From Bacillota bacterium (GTDB taxonomy: Bacteria; Bacillota; Clostridia; Christensenellales; Aristaeellaceae), in assembly GCA_023425025.1 (NCBI GenBank), contig JAFADG010000024.1, positions 186,001 through 250,000 of the forward strand: a DNA stretch of 64,000 nt, in the 5' to 3' direction. Of the stretch, positions 43,579 to 51,855 are shown piece after piece; the first letter of the stretch is position 1, and the number at the start of each line of letters is the position of its first letter. The notes under the pieces were generated by a model that did not search any database, had not been told where the DNA came from, and worked only from the letters and a program-made list of their open reading frames with translations. The position numbers and the translations under genes were made by a program.

Positions 43579-43640
43579 GCTATTGAGCACTTGAACGCAT
43601 GCAACTATAATTTCTGATGGTATATGTCATAAAACAGCCG

Positions 43641-43669
43641 TTGGCAAGCATCGGATGATATGGTATTGT
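43641..43669 (+). promoter_or_regulatory. Candidate promoter of the GH8 gene
   Basis: TTGGCA at 43641-43646, 17-nt spacer, TATTGT at 43664-43669, 47 nt before the start. Confidence 0.45.
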
Positions 43670-43715
43670 GCTTGTAATGCCATTTGTCATGATTGGAAAA
43701 GGAAGGATATAATTC

Positions 43716-44831
43716 ATGCAGTGTGAAAGTATGAAAAACACCCACAACCTGCTGGCCGATTGCGGCATACCCCAGGCGGATATCGACAAAAGAATCAGCG
43801 ATGCGTTTCATGCCCTCTTTCATGACACGCTGGAACGCTTTTATTTCCCGCTGGGTGAGGATACGGGCTTCTTGATGGATACCGGCAATTTCGACGCACG
43901 CACGGAAGGCATCAGCTATGGCATGATGATGTGCGTGCAGCGCGATGAAAAAGAGCTGTTCGACCGCCTGTGGCGCTTTGCCAAGCGGTACATGTGGCAG
44001 GAAAAGGGCCCTTATCAAGGGTATTTTGCCTGGTCCGTCAAGCCGGATGGAACAAAGAACGCCCAAGGCCCCGCCCCGGACGGCGAGGAATACTTCGCCC
44101 TGGCGCTGTTTTTCGCCTCCAAGCGCTGGGGGGATGGCATCGCGCCCCTTGATTATAGCGTGCAGGCCAGGGATATTCTTCGCCACTGCCTCCACCAGCA
44201 CGAGCTGGTTCCCGGCGGCAAACCCATGTGGGAGCCGGAAAACGCGCTGATCAAATTTGTGCCCGGCCTGCCCTTTTCCGATCCATCGTACCATCTGCCC
44301 CATTTTTACGAGTTGTTTGCCAAATGGGCGGATGAAGAGGACCGCCCCTTCTGGCAGCGGGCCGCGGCGCAAAGCCGGGCTTATCTTGACCTCAGCTGCC
44401 ACAAGGGGACGGGGATGGCCCCGGAATACGCCCATTACGACGGCACCCCGGAAACATCCAGGGGCCACGGCGATTTTTACAGCGACGCCTACCGTGTCGC
44501 CATGAACATCGGCCTGGATGCCGCCTGGTTTGGACCGCGCCCTGAATACAAAGCCATCGTTGACCGGCTGCAGGCGTTTTTGCAGGACAAGGAACCGTTT
44601 ATGACCTACCGCATCGATGGCACGGTACTTGATACGCCCGCGCTGCACCCGGTTGCCATCATTGCCACCACCGCCGCCGCGTCGCTGGCTACGGGCACGG
44701 AATTGTCCAGGGAATGGGTCAAACGGTTCTGGCATACGCCGCTGCGCACAGGCGAGCGGCGCTATTACGACAATTGCCTGTACTTTTTCTGCCTGCTGAT
44801 GCTGGCCGGTCAATACAAAATCATCGAATAG
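43716..44831 (+). CDS. GH8 reducing-end xylose-releasing exo-oligoxylanase
   Basis: A 371-residue (alpha/alpha)6 glycosidase close to the Rex enzymes (Bacillus halodurans BH2105 group), without a signal peptide. The general acid is in ARTEGISYGMMMCVQ near residue 67, and DGEEYFALALFFASKRWG follows. The inverting-base Asp is probably in GDFYSDAYRVAMNIGLDAAWFG. Such enzymes remove xylose from the reducing end of xylo-oligosaccharides, complementing the intracellular GH10 at 24851. A good AAGGAAGG box precedes ATG 43716. It stands between the two importers and seems to be transcribed from its own promoter. Confidence 0.85.
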   Translation: MQCESMKNTHNLLADCGIPQADIDKRISDAFHALFHDTLERFYFPLGEDTGFLMDTGNFDARTEGISYGMMMCVQRDEKELFDRLWRFAKRYMWQEKGPYQGYFAWSVKPDGTKNAQGPAPDGEEYFALALFFASKRWGDGIAPLDYSVQARDILRHCLHQHELVPGGKPMWEPENALIKFVPGLPFSDPSYHLPHFYELFAKWADEEDRPFWQRAAAQSRAYLDLSCHKGTGMAPEYAHYDGTPETSRGHGDFYSDAYRVAMNIGLDAAWFGPRPEYKAIVDRLQAFLQDKEPFMTYRIDGTVLDTPALHPVAIIATTAAASLATGTELSREWVKRFWHTPLRTGERRYYDNCLYFFCLLMLAGQYKIIE

Positions 44832-44962
44832 CGAAAATTGTCATCTATAATTTGTCCGGTACATCGTATGGATTCAGCCATTTCTTCCGTTGATAGTTTG
44901 TGCTATGCTCATAAAAAAGAGGCCGCAATGTGCCTCGAAAAGCAATAAGGGAGGAAACTTAC

Positions 44963-46618
44963 ATGCGCAAGCTGGTTACCCTTCTGCTCGTGCTGGCCAT
45001 GATGGCATCCCTGATGTCCATCCCCGCAATGGCCGAAACAAAAGAGGAACCCATTACCGTGACCGTCTTTGCCGGCGAGGCCAGGGACCAACCGACCTCC
45101 GACAACAAGATCTTCAAGAAAATCGAAGAGGAATTCGGCATCAAGTTTGAGTTCGAATTCCTGGCCGGCGACCTTCGCGAAACCCTGGGCATCAAGATTG
45201 CGGGCCAGGACTACGCGGACCTGATGGACGGCGGCAACAGCGAAACGCTGATCGAAGCCGGCGCCCTCATCGACCTGATGCCCTACATCACCCCCGAAAA
45301 AACCCCCAACCTCTACACTCATCTGGAGCCCTACCTCAAGCGCCTGCTCAATGATGAAGGGCAATTGTTCGTTATCCCCAACTTCGGCCGCTACTACAAC
45401 ACCCAGGACTACGGCATGAACTATGTCAACGGTCCCGCTTTCTTCCTACAGAAGAAGGTGCTTGCCTGGGACAATTACCCTGTAATCAAAACCATGGATC
45501 AGTACTTTGACCTGATCGAGCGCTATGTGGCCGCCAACCCCACCGACGCCAACGGCAACCCGGTAACCGGCTTTGCCATCCTGTGCGACAGCTGGCGCGC
45601 CTTCTGCCTCTTTAACCCCGTTCAGCACCTGATGGGCCGCCCCAATGACGGCGACGTCATCGTGGACATCAATGACGGTTATAAGACCAGCGCTTACGTG
45701 GTTCAGCCTTACGCCAAGGCCTACTACAAAAAACTCAACGAAATGTTCCACAAGGGCCTCATCTCCCAGGATACCTTCGTGATGAACTACGACCAGTACA
45801 TCGCCAAGGTTTCCAGCGGCACAGTGGTGGGCATGTTCGACCAGGCCTGGGATTTCCAGAACGCCACCGACGCCCTGAACACCGCCAAGATGTATGACAG
45901 CACCTATCAGGGCCTGCCCATCGTCTACGATTCCCAGTATGTGGACGGTAAGGAAATTGAGGAGCACTACCTCAACGGTACCGCTATCAACGTCAACCGC
46001 GGCTTCGGCATCTCCGTCAACTGCAAGTATCCCGAGCGCCTGGTCAAGATGATCGACGCCATGCTCAGTGACCAGTGGCAGAAGCTGTTCGCCTGGGGCG
46101 TGGAAGGCGAGGACTACTATGTAGAGAACGGCCGCATGCTGCGCACCCGTGAGCAGTATGACAACGCTCAAAACGCCGTGTGGCGCAACGCCAACAGCGG
46201 CCGGGCGCTGTGGCAGAGCCTGCCCAAGAAGCAGGGCATCATGGATGACGGCAACTACTGGGATGCCAACCGTCAGCCGGAAATCTACTTCAGCCTCATG
46301 AGCGACTATGACAAGGACTTCCTCAGCCGCTACGGCTACCAGATCCCCCTGGACTTCTTCAACCCACCCATCGAGCTGGCGCCCTACGGCGAAGCCTGGC
46401 AGATCGACACCACCGTCAACCAGGATGCGGATGATGCCAAGATCGCCTTCCAGGATATCCAGCGCCGCGACCTGCCCCAGATCATCATGGCGGATCCCGC
46501 CGAGTTCGACGCCAAGTGGGATGCGTTCGTCAAGAGCGTGGAAGAAATCCCCGTATCCGACTTCGTGGATTTCATGCAGGAGCAAATCCTCCAGCTGGTG
46601 GAAAAGAACGCCAATTAA
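44963..46618 (+). CDS. Sugar ABC transporter substrate-binding protein (LplA type)
   Basis: A 551-residue exported binding protein of the long LplA type. The signal peptide MRKLVTLLLVLAMMASLMS ends near PAMA-ET without a lipobox cysteine. Mature features include TVTVFAGEARDQPTSDNKIF, LAGDLRETLGIKIAGQDYAD and ANPTDANGNPVTGFAI. ATG 44963 follows AGGGAGG; an upstream in-frame ATG (44930) has no ribosome box. It heads the operon with the permeases at 46866 and 47868. A hairpin and a 161-bp inverted repeat lie between it and them. The convergent YesM/YesN-type system is its probable regulator. Confidence 0.9.
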   Translation: MRKLVTLLLVLAMMASLMSIPAMAETKEEPITVTVFAGEARDQPTSDNKIFKKIEEEFGIKFEFEFLAGDLRETLGIKIAGQDYADLMDGGNSETLIEAGALIDLMPYITPEKTPNLYTHLEPYLKRLLNDEGQLFVIPNFGRYYNTQDYGMNYVNGPAFFLQKKVLAWDNYPVIKTMDQYFDLIERYVAANPTDANGNPVTGFAILCDSWRAFCLFNPVQHLMGRPNDGDVIVDINDGYKTSAYVVQPYAKAYYKKLNEMFHKGLISQDTFVMNYDQYIAKVSSGTVVGMFDQAWDFQNATDALNTAKMYDSTYQGLPIVYDSQYVDGKEIEEHYLNGTAINVNRGFGISVNCKYPERLVKMIDAMLSDQWQKLFAWGVEGEDYYVENGRMLRTREQYDNAQNAVWRNANSGRALWQSLPKKQGIMDDGNYWDANRQPEIYFSLMSDYDKDFLSRYGYQIPLDFFNPPIELAPYGEAWQIDTTVNQDADDAKIAFQDIQRRDLPQIIMADPAEFDAKWDAFVKSVEEIPVSDFVDFMQEQILQLVEKNAN

Positions 46619-46634
46619 CCCACGTCAAAGTTAC

Positions 46635-46667
46635 GGCGGCGGAAGGGAGGCTTCCCTCCCGCCGCCC
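46635..46667 (+). repeat. Intercistronic hairpin after the LplA-type gene
   Basis: Left arm GGCGGCGG-AA-GGGAGG pairs with CCTCCCGCCGCC around a short loop, with a 2-nt bulge. No T-run follows. It probably marks the 3' end of the abundant binding-protein mRNA. Confidence 0.6.
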
Positions 46668-46668
46668 A

Positions 46669-46829
46669 GGGCGTGTACCGGAAACAGTTTTTGAAAGCTG
46701 CCGAGGCGATTTTTCCAGCCAGCAAGGCGCAGGACCGAAGGAATAGCAGCGCTATTTCAAGGTCCGGCAACGCAGTTGGATGGAAATAAGCGCCCGGCAG
46801 ATGGCCAAAAATGTTTCAAGGGCACGCCC
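46669..46829. repeat. 161-bp imperfect inverted repeat (MITE-like)
   Basis: Both ends read GGGCGTG inward, and the two 79-bp halves can be aligned along their whole length at roughly 65-70 percent by eye, meeting in an inverted GAATAGC/GCTATTT centre near 46747-46751. It contains no ORF of its own. It lies within an operon, between the binding-protein and permease genes, so it is transcribed and would fold into one long imperfect hairpin. No target-site duplication is obvious. Confidence 0.65.
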
Positions 46830-46865
46830 CCTATCATTCCAGCCTGATGGAAGCGAGGTGTTCCC

Positions 46866-47825
46866 ATGAAAAGTGCAAAAGCCTCAGCGCTGTACGCCCC
46901 AGCGGCCCCGGTGCGCCGCCCGGGCAAATGGCAGCTTTTGTGGCAGCAGCGGCAGCTGATGTATATGTCGGTGCCCGTGCTTTTATATATTTTCTTGTTC
47001 AATTATTTCCCCATTTGGGGTTGGATCACGGCTTTCATGGATTATAACCCGGCCGCGCCGCTGCTTTCCAACCCATGGATCGGCTTGGAAAACTTCCGCT
47101 GGCTGTTCAGCCGGCCGGAATTCATCCGCAGCATCCGCAACACCTTTGCCATGGCCACCATCAACCTGGTGCTGGGCTTCGTCTTTCCCATCGCCATGGC
47201 GCTTTTCCTCAATGAGATCAGACATAAGGGCTTCAAACGCACGGTGCAGACCGTGACCTACCTGCCGCACTTTTTAAGCTGGGTCATCGTCGTGGGGCTT
47301 GCGCAAAACGTGCTGGCCAGCGACGGCATCATCAACGAGCTTCTCACGAGGCTTGGCCTTGTCAGGCAGCCTGTTTTCTTTCTGGGCGAAGGCCGGTATT
47401 TCTGGTGGGTGGTTGGCGGCATCAACATTTGGAAAGAATGCGGCTGGTTCACCATCATCTATCTGGCGGCCATGTCCGCCATTGACCCCGCCTTGTATGA
47501 GGCAGCTGAAATCGACGGCGCCGGGCGCTTCAAGCGCATGTTTTATATCACCCTGCCGGGCATCAAATCCACTTTCCTTGTATTGCTGATTATGAATATC
47601 GGCCATCTTATGGAGGCCGGCTTTGAAATACAGTACCTGATGGGACAAAACCTGGTGATGGACTGGTCACAGACCATTGATATTTTCGCGCTGAAATACG
47701 GCATCACCAAGGGGCAGTACAGCCGGGCCATCGCGGCCGGCATATTCAAGAGCACCGTTTCCATCGCATTGGTGCTGAGCGCCAATTTCCTTGTCAGAAA
47801 ATTCGACGAAAACACGCTGCTGTAA
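46866..47825 (+). CDS. Carbohydrate ABC transporter permease (LplB type)
   Basis: A 319-residue permease with about six helices, first at YMSVPVLLYIFLFNYFPIWGW. The EAA loop is LYEAAEIDGAGRFKRMFYITLPGIK. Its start at 46866 has GCGAGGTG upstream and follows the 161-bp inverted repeat by 36 bp. It pairs with the LplC-type gene at 47868 to import an oligosaccharide, probably with a shared ATPase. Confidence 0.9.
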   Translation: MKSAKASALYAPAAPVRRPGKWQLLWQQRQLMYMSVPVLLYIFLFNYFPIWGWITAFMDYNPAAPLLSNPWIGLENFRWLFSRPEFIRSIRNTFAMATINLVLGFVFPIAMALFLNEIRHKGFKRTVQTVTYLPHFLSWVIVVGLAQNVLASDGIINELLTRLGLVRQPVFFLGEGRYFWWVVGGINIWKECGWFTIIYLAAMSAIDPALYEAAEIDGAGRFKRMFYITLPGIKSTFLVLLIMNIGHLMEAGFEIQYLMGQNLVMDWSQTIDIFALKYGITKGQYSRAIAAGIFKSTVSIALVLSANFLVRKFDENTLL

Positions 47826-47867
47826 CGCCAGCAGGCAGTGCTGTTTTCCAGAAAGAAGGATGGTTCG

Positions 47868-48779
47868 ATGAGCAGTATTCCTGTTCGAAACAAGCATTTC
47901 CGACGGCACAGAACCTTTGAGATTCTTAATACCGCCGGCATGTGCATTTTGATGCTCATAACGCTGTACCCCGTGCTCAACACCCTTGCGCTGTCCTTCA
48001 ACGACGGCACCGACGCCGTGCGGGGCGGCATCAAAATATGGCCGCGGATCTTCAGCCTGAAAAGCTATGAAACCATTTTTGTGGATGAAACGCTCTTTTC
48101 CGCGCTTTTCATCACCGTGTCCCGCTCGGCGCTGCAAACGGTGCTCAACATCGTTTTGACATCCATGCTGGCCTACGCCCTCTCGCGCAGGGAGTATGTG
48201 CTGCGCAAGTTTATTACCACCATGTTCATCCTGACCATGTATGTCAACGCGGGCCTGATCCCTAATTACCTGCTGATCAACAACACCCTGCGGCTTTCCA
48301 AATCCTTCTGGGTTTACATCATTCCCACCATGATCAACTGCTTCAATATGATTGTGATCCGCACCTACATCATGAACCTGCCGGAAGCCATGGTCGAATC
48401 CGCCCGCATCGACGGCGCAGGCGACTTTTACCTGTTCTGGCGCATCATCTTCCCCTTGTGCATGCCGGTGCTGGCCACCGTGGCCCTGTTCGTGGCGGTG
48501 GGCGCGTGGAACAGCTGGTTCGATACGCACCTGTACAACGCCAGCAAATCATATTTGCATACGCTGCAATACATGCTGCGCATGAAGCTGGCCACCACCA
48601 CCAACAGCGCCAATGCCGCCATGACGACGGCGGACGCCCTGACTTCCACGACCCTTACGACGCCCGTTACCATCCGCGCAGCCATCACCGTGGTATCCGC
48701 GGCCCCCATACTGGCGATTTACCCGCTTTTGCAGCGCTATTTCGTGGTGGGCCTGAGCATCGGCAGCGTCAAGGGCTGA
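47868..48779 (+). CDS. Carbohydrate ABC transporter permease (LplC type)
   Basis: A 303-residue permease. The first helix is ILNTAGMCILMLITLYPVLNTLALSF; the EAA-like loop is AMVESARIDGAGDFYLFWRIIFPL, in which the usual glutamate-alanine-alanine reads E-S-A; the end FVVGLSIGSVKG is typical. ATG 47868 has AAGAAGGA upstream; a GTG at 47838 is a less likely start. Its last 11 bp overlap the 3' end of the convergent response-regulator gene. Confidence 0.9.
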   Translation: MSSIPVRNKHFRRHRTFEILNTAGMCILMLITLYPVLNTLALSFNDGTDAVRGGIKIWPRIFSLKSYETIFVDETLFSALFITVSRSALQTVLNIVLTSMLAYALSRREYVLRKFITTMFILTMYVNAGLIPNYLLINNTLRLSKSFWVYIIPTMINCFNMIVIRTYIMNLPEAMVESARIDGAGDFYLFWRIIFPLCMPVLATVALFVAVGAWNSWFDTHLYNASKSYLHTLQYMLRMKLATTTNSANAAMTTADALTSTTLTTPVTIRAAITVVSAAPILAIYPLLQRYFVVGLSIGSVKG

Positions 48780-50115
48780 TCCCCTGCCTGTAATCGACCG
48801 GCGTTTTCCCGTATAAGCGTTTGAAATGGGCCAGAAACAGCTTGTATTGCGTATAGCCTACCGCATCGGCAATTTTATGAACCGGCTGGGTTGATGTGAG
48901 CATCAGCTCAGCCGCTTTTTGTACCCGGAAATCGCTGAGGTATTCCCGGAACCCCGCCCCCGTCTCCTCCCGAAAGATGCGGCCAAGATACGTGGCGTTG
49001 TATCCCAGGGCGGCCGCCACATTTTCCAGCGTCAGCCGCTTTGCGTGATGCGCCTGCAAATATGCCTTCACCTGGTCGCTGATACGGTTTGCCGCCGGCG
49101 TCAAAAGCCGCATGACAGCCTTGCCAAGCCGCAGAATATCCTGGCCGGGTTCCTTCAGCAGCGCGTTCAGCCTCTCCTGATCCTTTTCCAGCTGCCGCAC
49201 GCACAGGTGGTAAAACAGCTCATACGCTTTTGCCGTAAGATCGCTGCCCCGAAGCTGGCAAAACAGATTCAACACCCTTGTATGGCTTTCAAAAACATCA
49301 TGCTGCAAAAGGGACACGGCCTGGGCCAGTTCCTGCACCCTGCGAATCAGCTCGGCGCCGCAGTCGTTCAATTGCGCGCATATCGTACGGTATTGTGACA
49401 GCATCTGTTCCGCCGATTCCGTTTCCATGCCTATTAGATATTCCCTGGGCACAGCGGCCAATGTTTTTTCCAAATCGCAAAGCAATGTGTCCTTCATGCC
49501 ATTCCGGCCGTACAGCACCAGCCACTCCCTGCCGTCCACAATATGGGTCGTGGCCCGGACATCCACATCGGCAAACGCATCCAGAATGCCGCTCACCTTT
49601 TCATAGGGCAGCGGCATTCCCCAGGTAACAATGCGCCACGCGCCAGCCGGGAGCGCCGCTATCTTTTGCGTTTGCCCCATCAAAAGCGCCGTGACCTCCT
49701 GCTGATAGTCCGCCATGGGCAGGCGATGCTTCAATTCCTTGTCGATCAGCTGCTTTCGCACATGCTCCAATACATCAGACGCTTCTTTTGCATCGATGGG
49801 CTTGAGCAAATACCCCGCCACCGAAAAACGCATGGCCTGCTGTGCATACTCGAAATCGCTGTAGCCGCTGACCACCAAAAAAGCGCCGTCATAGCCCCGC
49901 TCCCTGGCGGCATGCATCAATTGGATGCCGTTCATATTCCGCATGTTGATATCCGTTACGATCAGGTGCGGCCTGGCACCGGGAAGCGCCTCCAGCGCCT
50001 TTTGCGCGCTGTCGCAAACCGCGCAAACCAAAAAACCTTCCCTGCCCCAATCGATGAGCAGTTGAAGCCCTTCCAGCGCCAACGGCTCGTCATCCACCAG
50101 CATCACGCGAAGCAT
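48769..50115 (-). CDS. AraC-type response regulator (YesN family), second of a pair
   Basis: A 448-residue regulator. The receiver domain (1-120) has LRVMLVDDEPLALEGL, phospho-acceptor Asp in LIVTDINMRNMNG, and switch residues in FLVVSGYSDFEYAQ and LLKPIDAKE. A central domain of about 200 residues follows, and then a C-terminal AraC helix-turn-helix pair (LTLENVAAALGYNATYLGRIFREETGAGFREYL, ending YGKTPVDYRQG). It begins 4 bp after the histidine kinase and is third in the operon. It should activate the sugar importer when phosphorylated. The operon also encodes another complete YesN-type regulator, which is unusual. Confidence 0.9.
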   Translation of the reverse strand: MLRVMLVDDEPLALEGLQLLIDWGREGFLVCAVCDSAQKALEALPGARPHLIVTDINMRNMNGIQLMHAARERGYDGAFLVVSGYSDFEYAQQAMRFSVAGYLLKPIDAKEASDVLEHVRKQLIDKELKHRLPMADYQQEVTALLMGQTQKIAALPAGAWRIVTWGMPLPYEKVSGILDAFADVDVRATTHIVDGREWLVLYGRNGMKDTLLCDLEKTLAAVPREYLIGMETESAEQMLSQYRTICAQLNDCGAELIRRVQELAQAVSLLQHDVFESHTRVLNLFCQLRGSDLTAKAYELFYHLCVRQLEKDQERLNALLKEPGQDILRLGKAVMRLLTPAANRISDQVKAYLQAHHAKRLTLENVAAALGYNATYLGRIFREETGAGFREYLSDFRVQKAAELMLTSTQPVHKIADAVGYTQYKLFLAHFKRLYGKTPVDYRQGISP

Positions 50116-50118
50116 GGT

Positions 50119-51855
50119 TCACGCCCCTTTCATCGGCAGGCGGATGCTGACGATCATGCCGCGCTCCTGCGCGTTTTGAAGCTTCAGGCTGACTGTCTCG
50201 CCATAGTGCAGCTTCAATCTCCTGTAAATGTTTTGAAGGCCTACGCTGCCCTTCATATCCTCGGGGTCGGCAATCTGCCGCTGCAGATCCTGTAAGCGGC
50301 TGGGCTGAATGCCTACCCCGTTGTCGCTCACCTCAATGAAGAGCATGCCCTCTTCCACCCTGGCGGCAATACGCACCACGCCTTGACCGCTGATGTGCTG
50401 TATGCCATGCTTGCAGGCGTTTTCCACCAATCCCTGCACACTCATCACGGGCACCAGGGCGCCCAGCGCTTCATCGCTTACATCAAATTCATAGCACAGC
50501 TTGTCCCCGAACCGGAACTGCTCAATTTTCAGCACCATGCGCACAAATTCCATCTCCTCAGAAAGCGGCAGGATATCCCGGGAGGTGTCCACCATGCGCC
50601 GGAGAATTTTTGACAAAGGCGTGATGATCTCCACCAGCTCGTTATACCCGTTGCGCACGCAAAGCACCAGGATGGCGTTGAGCGTATTGAACAAAAAATG
50701 CGGATCGATCTGCGCCTGCAGGTACTTCAGCTCCGCCCGCACATTCTCCAATTCCAGGCTCTTTTGATGCAGCTGCAGCACATAGATGTCATGAATCAGC
50801 TGTTTCAGCCTTTCCCCCATGGCGTTGAAGTGCTCCATCAGATCGCCGATTTCATCCTTGCCCATTTCCTTGGTGATAGGCGAAAAATGCTCGGCCGTAA
50901 TGCTGTCCATATGCCGCAAAAGCCGCTGGCTGCGCAGCGCGATGGAGCGCGCGAACAAAAAGGACAAGAAGCCCGCGAACAGGGAGCAGCCCGCCCCCAG
51001 CAAAAGGCCCACCCAGATGGCGTTGCGTATGCTTGTCTCCATCGGCCCCTTGTTGATGTTGGCTACCAGGGTCCACCCCTTCATGGCCGTGCCCTCGCCA
51101 AAGGCCCGGGCAAGCTCCACCTTTGCCGGCGGCACGGTGTAGCGCTTGGCCACAACGCTGTCGGTCATGCTGCCAGGGTAACTGACGGCAGCACCATCCG
51201 GCGCCACCAGATACACCGAAAGATACGCGTTTTCCTGCTCCACCACGCGGTGTATGGGTCCCATGTTCAAATCCAGCTTCAATATTTGGGCATAGGCGTA
51301 GTCATGGCTCATGGTGCGCAAAATGCTCAATTGCAGCCGGGTCCCAATTTCCGCCGTCTGCCTGACATAGGCCACCATCACAGGCGATTGGGTAATGGGA
51401 TGGTTGGCGTACCATTCCTCCGCCATAATGGCCGGGGTAAGGCGCGGGCAGTATCCGCCGTCAAATATGGTCGGATTGTCCGTGTACACGGAAATGCCGG
51501 TGACCTGCTCCACATAGGCAAACAAATACCGGTTCATGATCGGCCGCAGCTCCAGGTAGTAGGACGCGTAATACCCTTGCGGCGTGGCATAGCGCCTGTT
51601 CATCAAAAGCCCCAGCTGTACATCGGAGGAAACGGCATTGCTCAGCGCCACCGCCTGGGAAAACTGCGTTTCCAGGGTGGTGTACACCCTGTCCAGGGAC
51701 TGTACGGCGTTTTGATATTCCCGCTGCCGGATTTCCGATGTCACGTTGGTCAAAACGTACGTTAAAAGCGCGGCGATGGGCAGCAGTACCCCCAGCAGGT
51801 ACAGCAGTATGAACTTGCTGCGGATGGGCAAATCGTTGATCCGAAACCGCCTCAA
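50119..51855 (-). CDS. YesM-type sensor histidine kinase
   Basis: About 578 residues. A first transmembrane helix (KFILLYLLGVLLPIAALLTYVL) is followed by a large extracytoplasmic dCache-like sensor (about 30-290), a second helix (AIWVGLLLGAGCSLFAGFLSFLFA) and a HAMP domain, then the His_kinase (LytS/YesM) dimerisation domain with phospho-acceptor H in LQAQIDPHFLFNTLNAI, and an ATPase domain ending SVGLQNIYRRLKLHYG. I chose TTG 51855: AGGAGG lies 6-7 nt upstream and the TTGA overlaps the stop of the first regulator. It senses an extracellular sugar or sugar-loaded binding protein, as known for YesM relatives. Confidence 0.9.
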   Translation of the reverse strand: MRRFRINDLPIRSKFILLYLLGVLLPIAALLTYVLTNVTSEIRQREYQNAVQSLDRVYTTLETQFSQAVALSNAVSSDVQLGLLMNRRYATPQGYYASYYLELRPIMNRYLFAYVEQVTGISVYTDNPTIFDGGYCPRLTPAIMAEEWYANHPITQSPVMVAYVRQTAEIGTRLQLSILRTMSHDYAYAQILKLDLNMGPIHRVVEQENAYLSVYLVAPDGAAVSYPGSMTDSVVAKRYTVPPAKVELARAFGEGTAMKGWTLVANINKGPMETSIRNAIWVGLLLGAGCSLFAGFLSFLFARSIALRSQRLLRHMDSITAEHFSPITKEMGKDEIGDLMEHFNAMGERLKQLIHDIYVLQLHQKSLELENVRAELKYLQAQIDPHFLFNTLNAILVLCVRNGYNELVEIITPLSKILRRMVDTSRDILPLSEEMEFVRMVLKIEQFRFGDKLCYEFDVSDEALGALVPVMSVQGLVENACKHGIQHISGQGVVRIAARVEEGMLFIEVSDNGVGIQPSRLQDLQRQIADPEDMKGSVGLQNIYRRLKLHYGETVSLKLQNAQERGMIVSIRLPMKGA

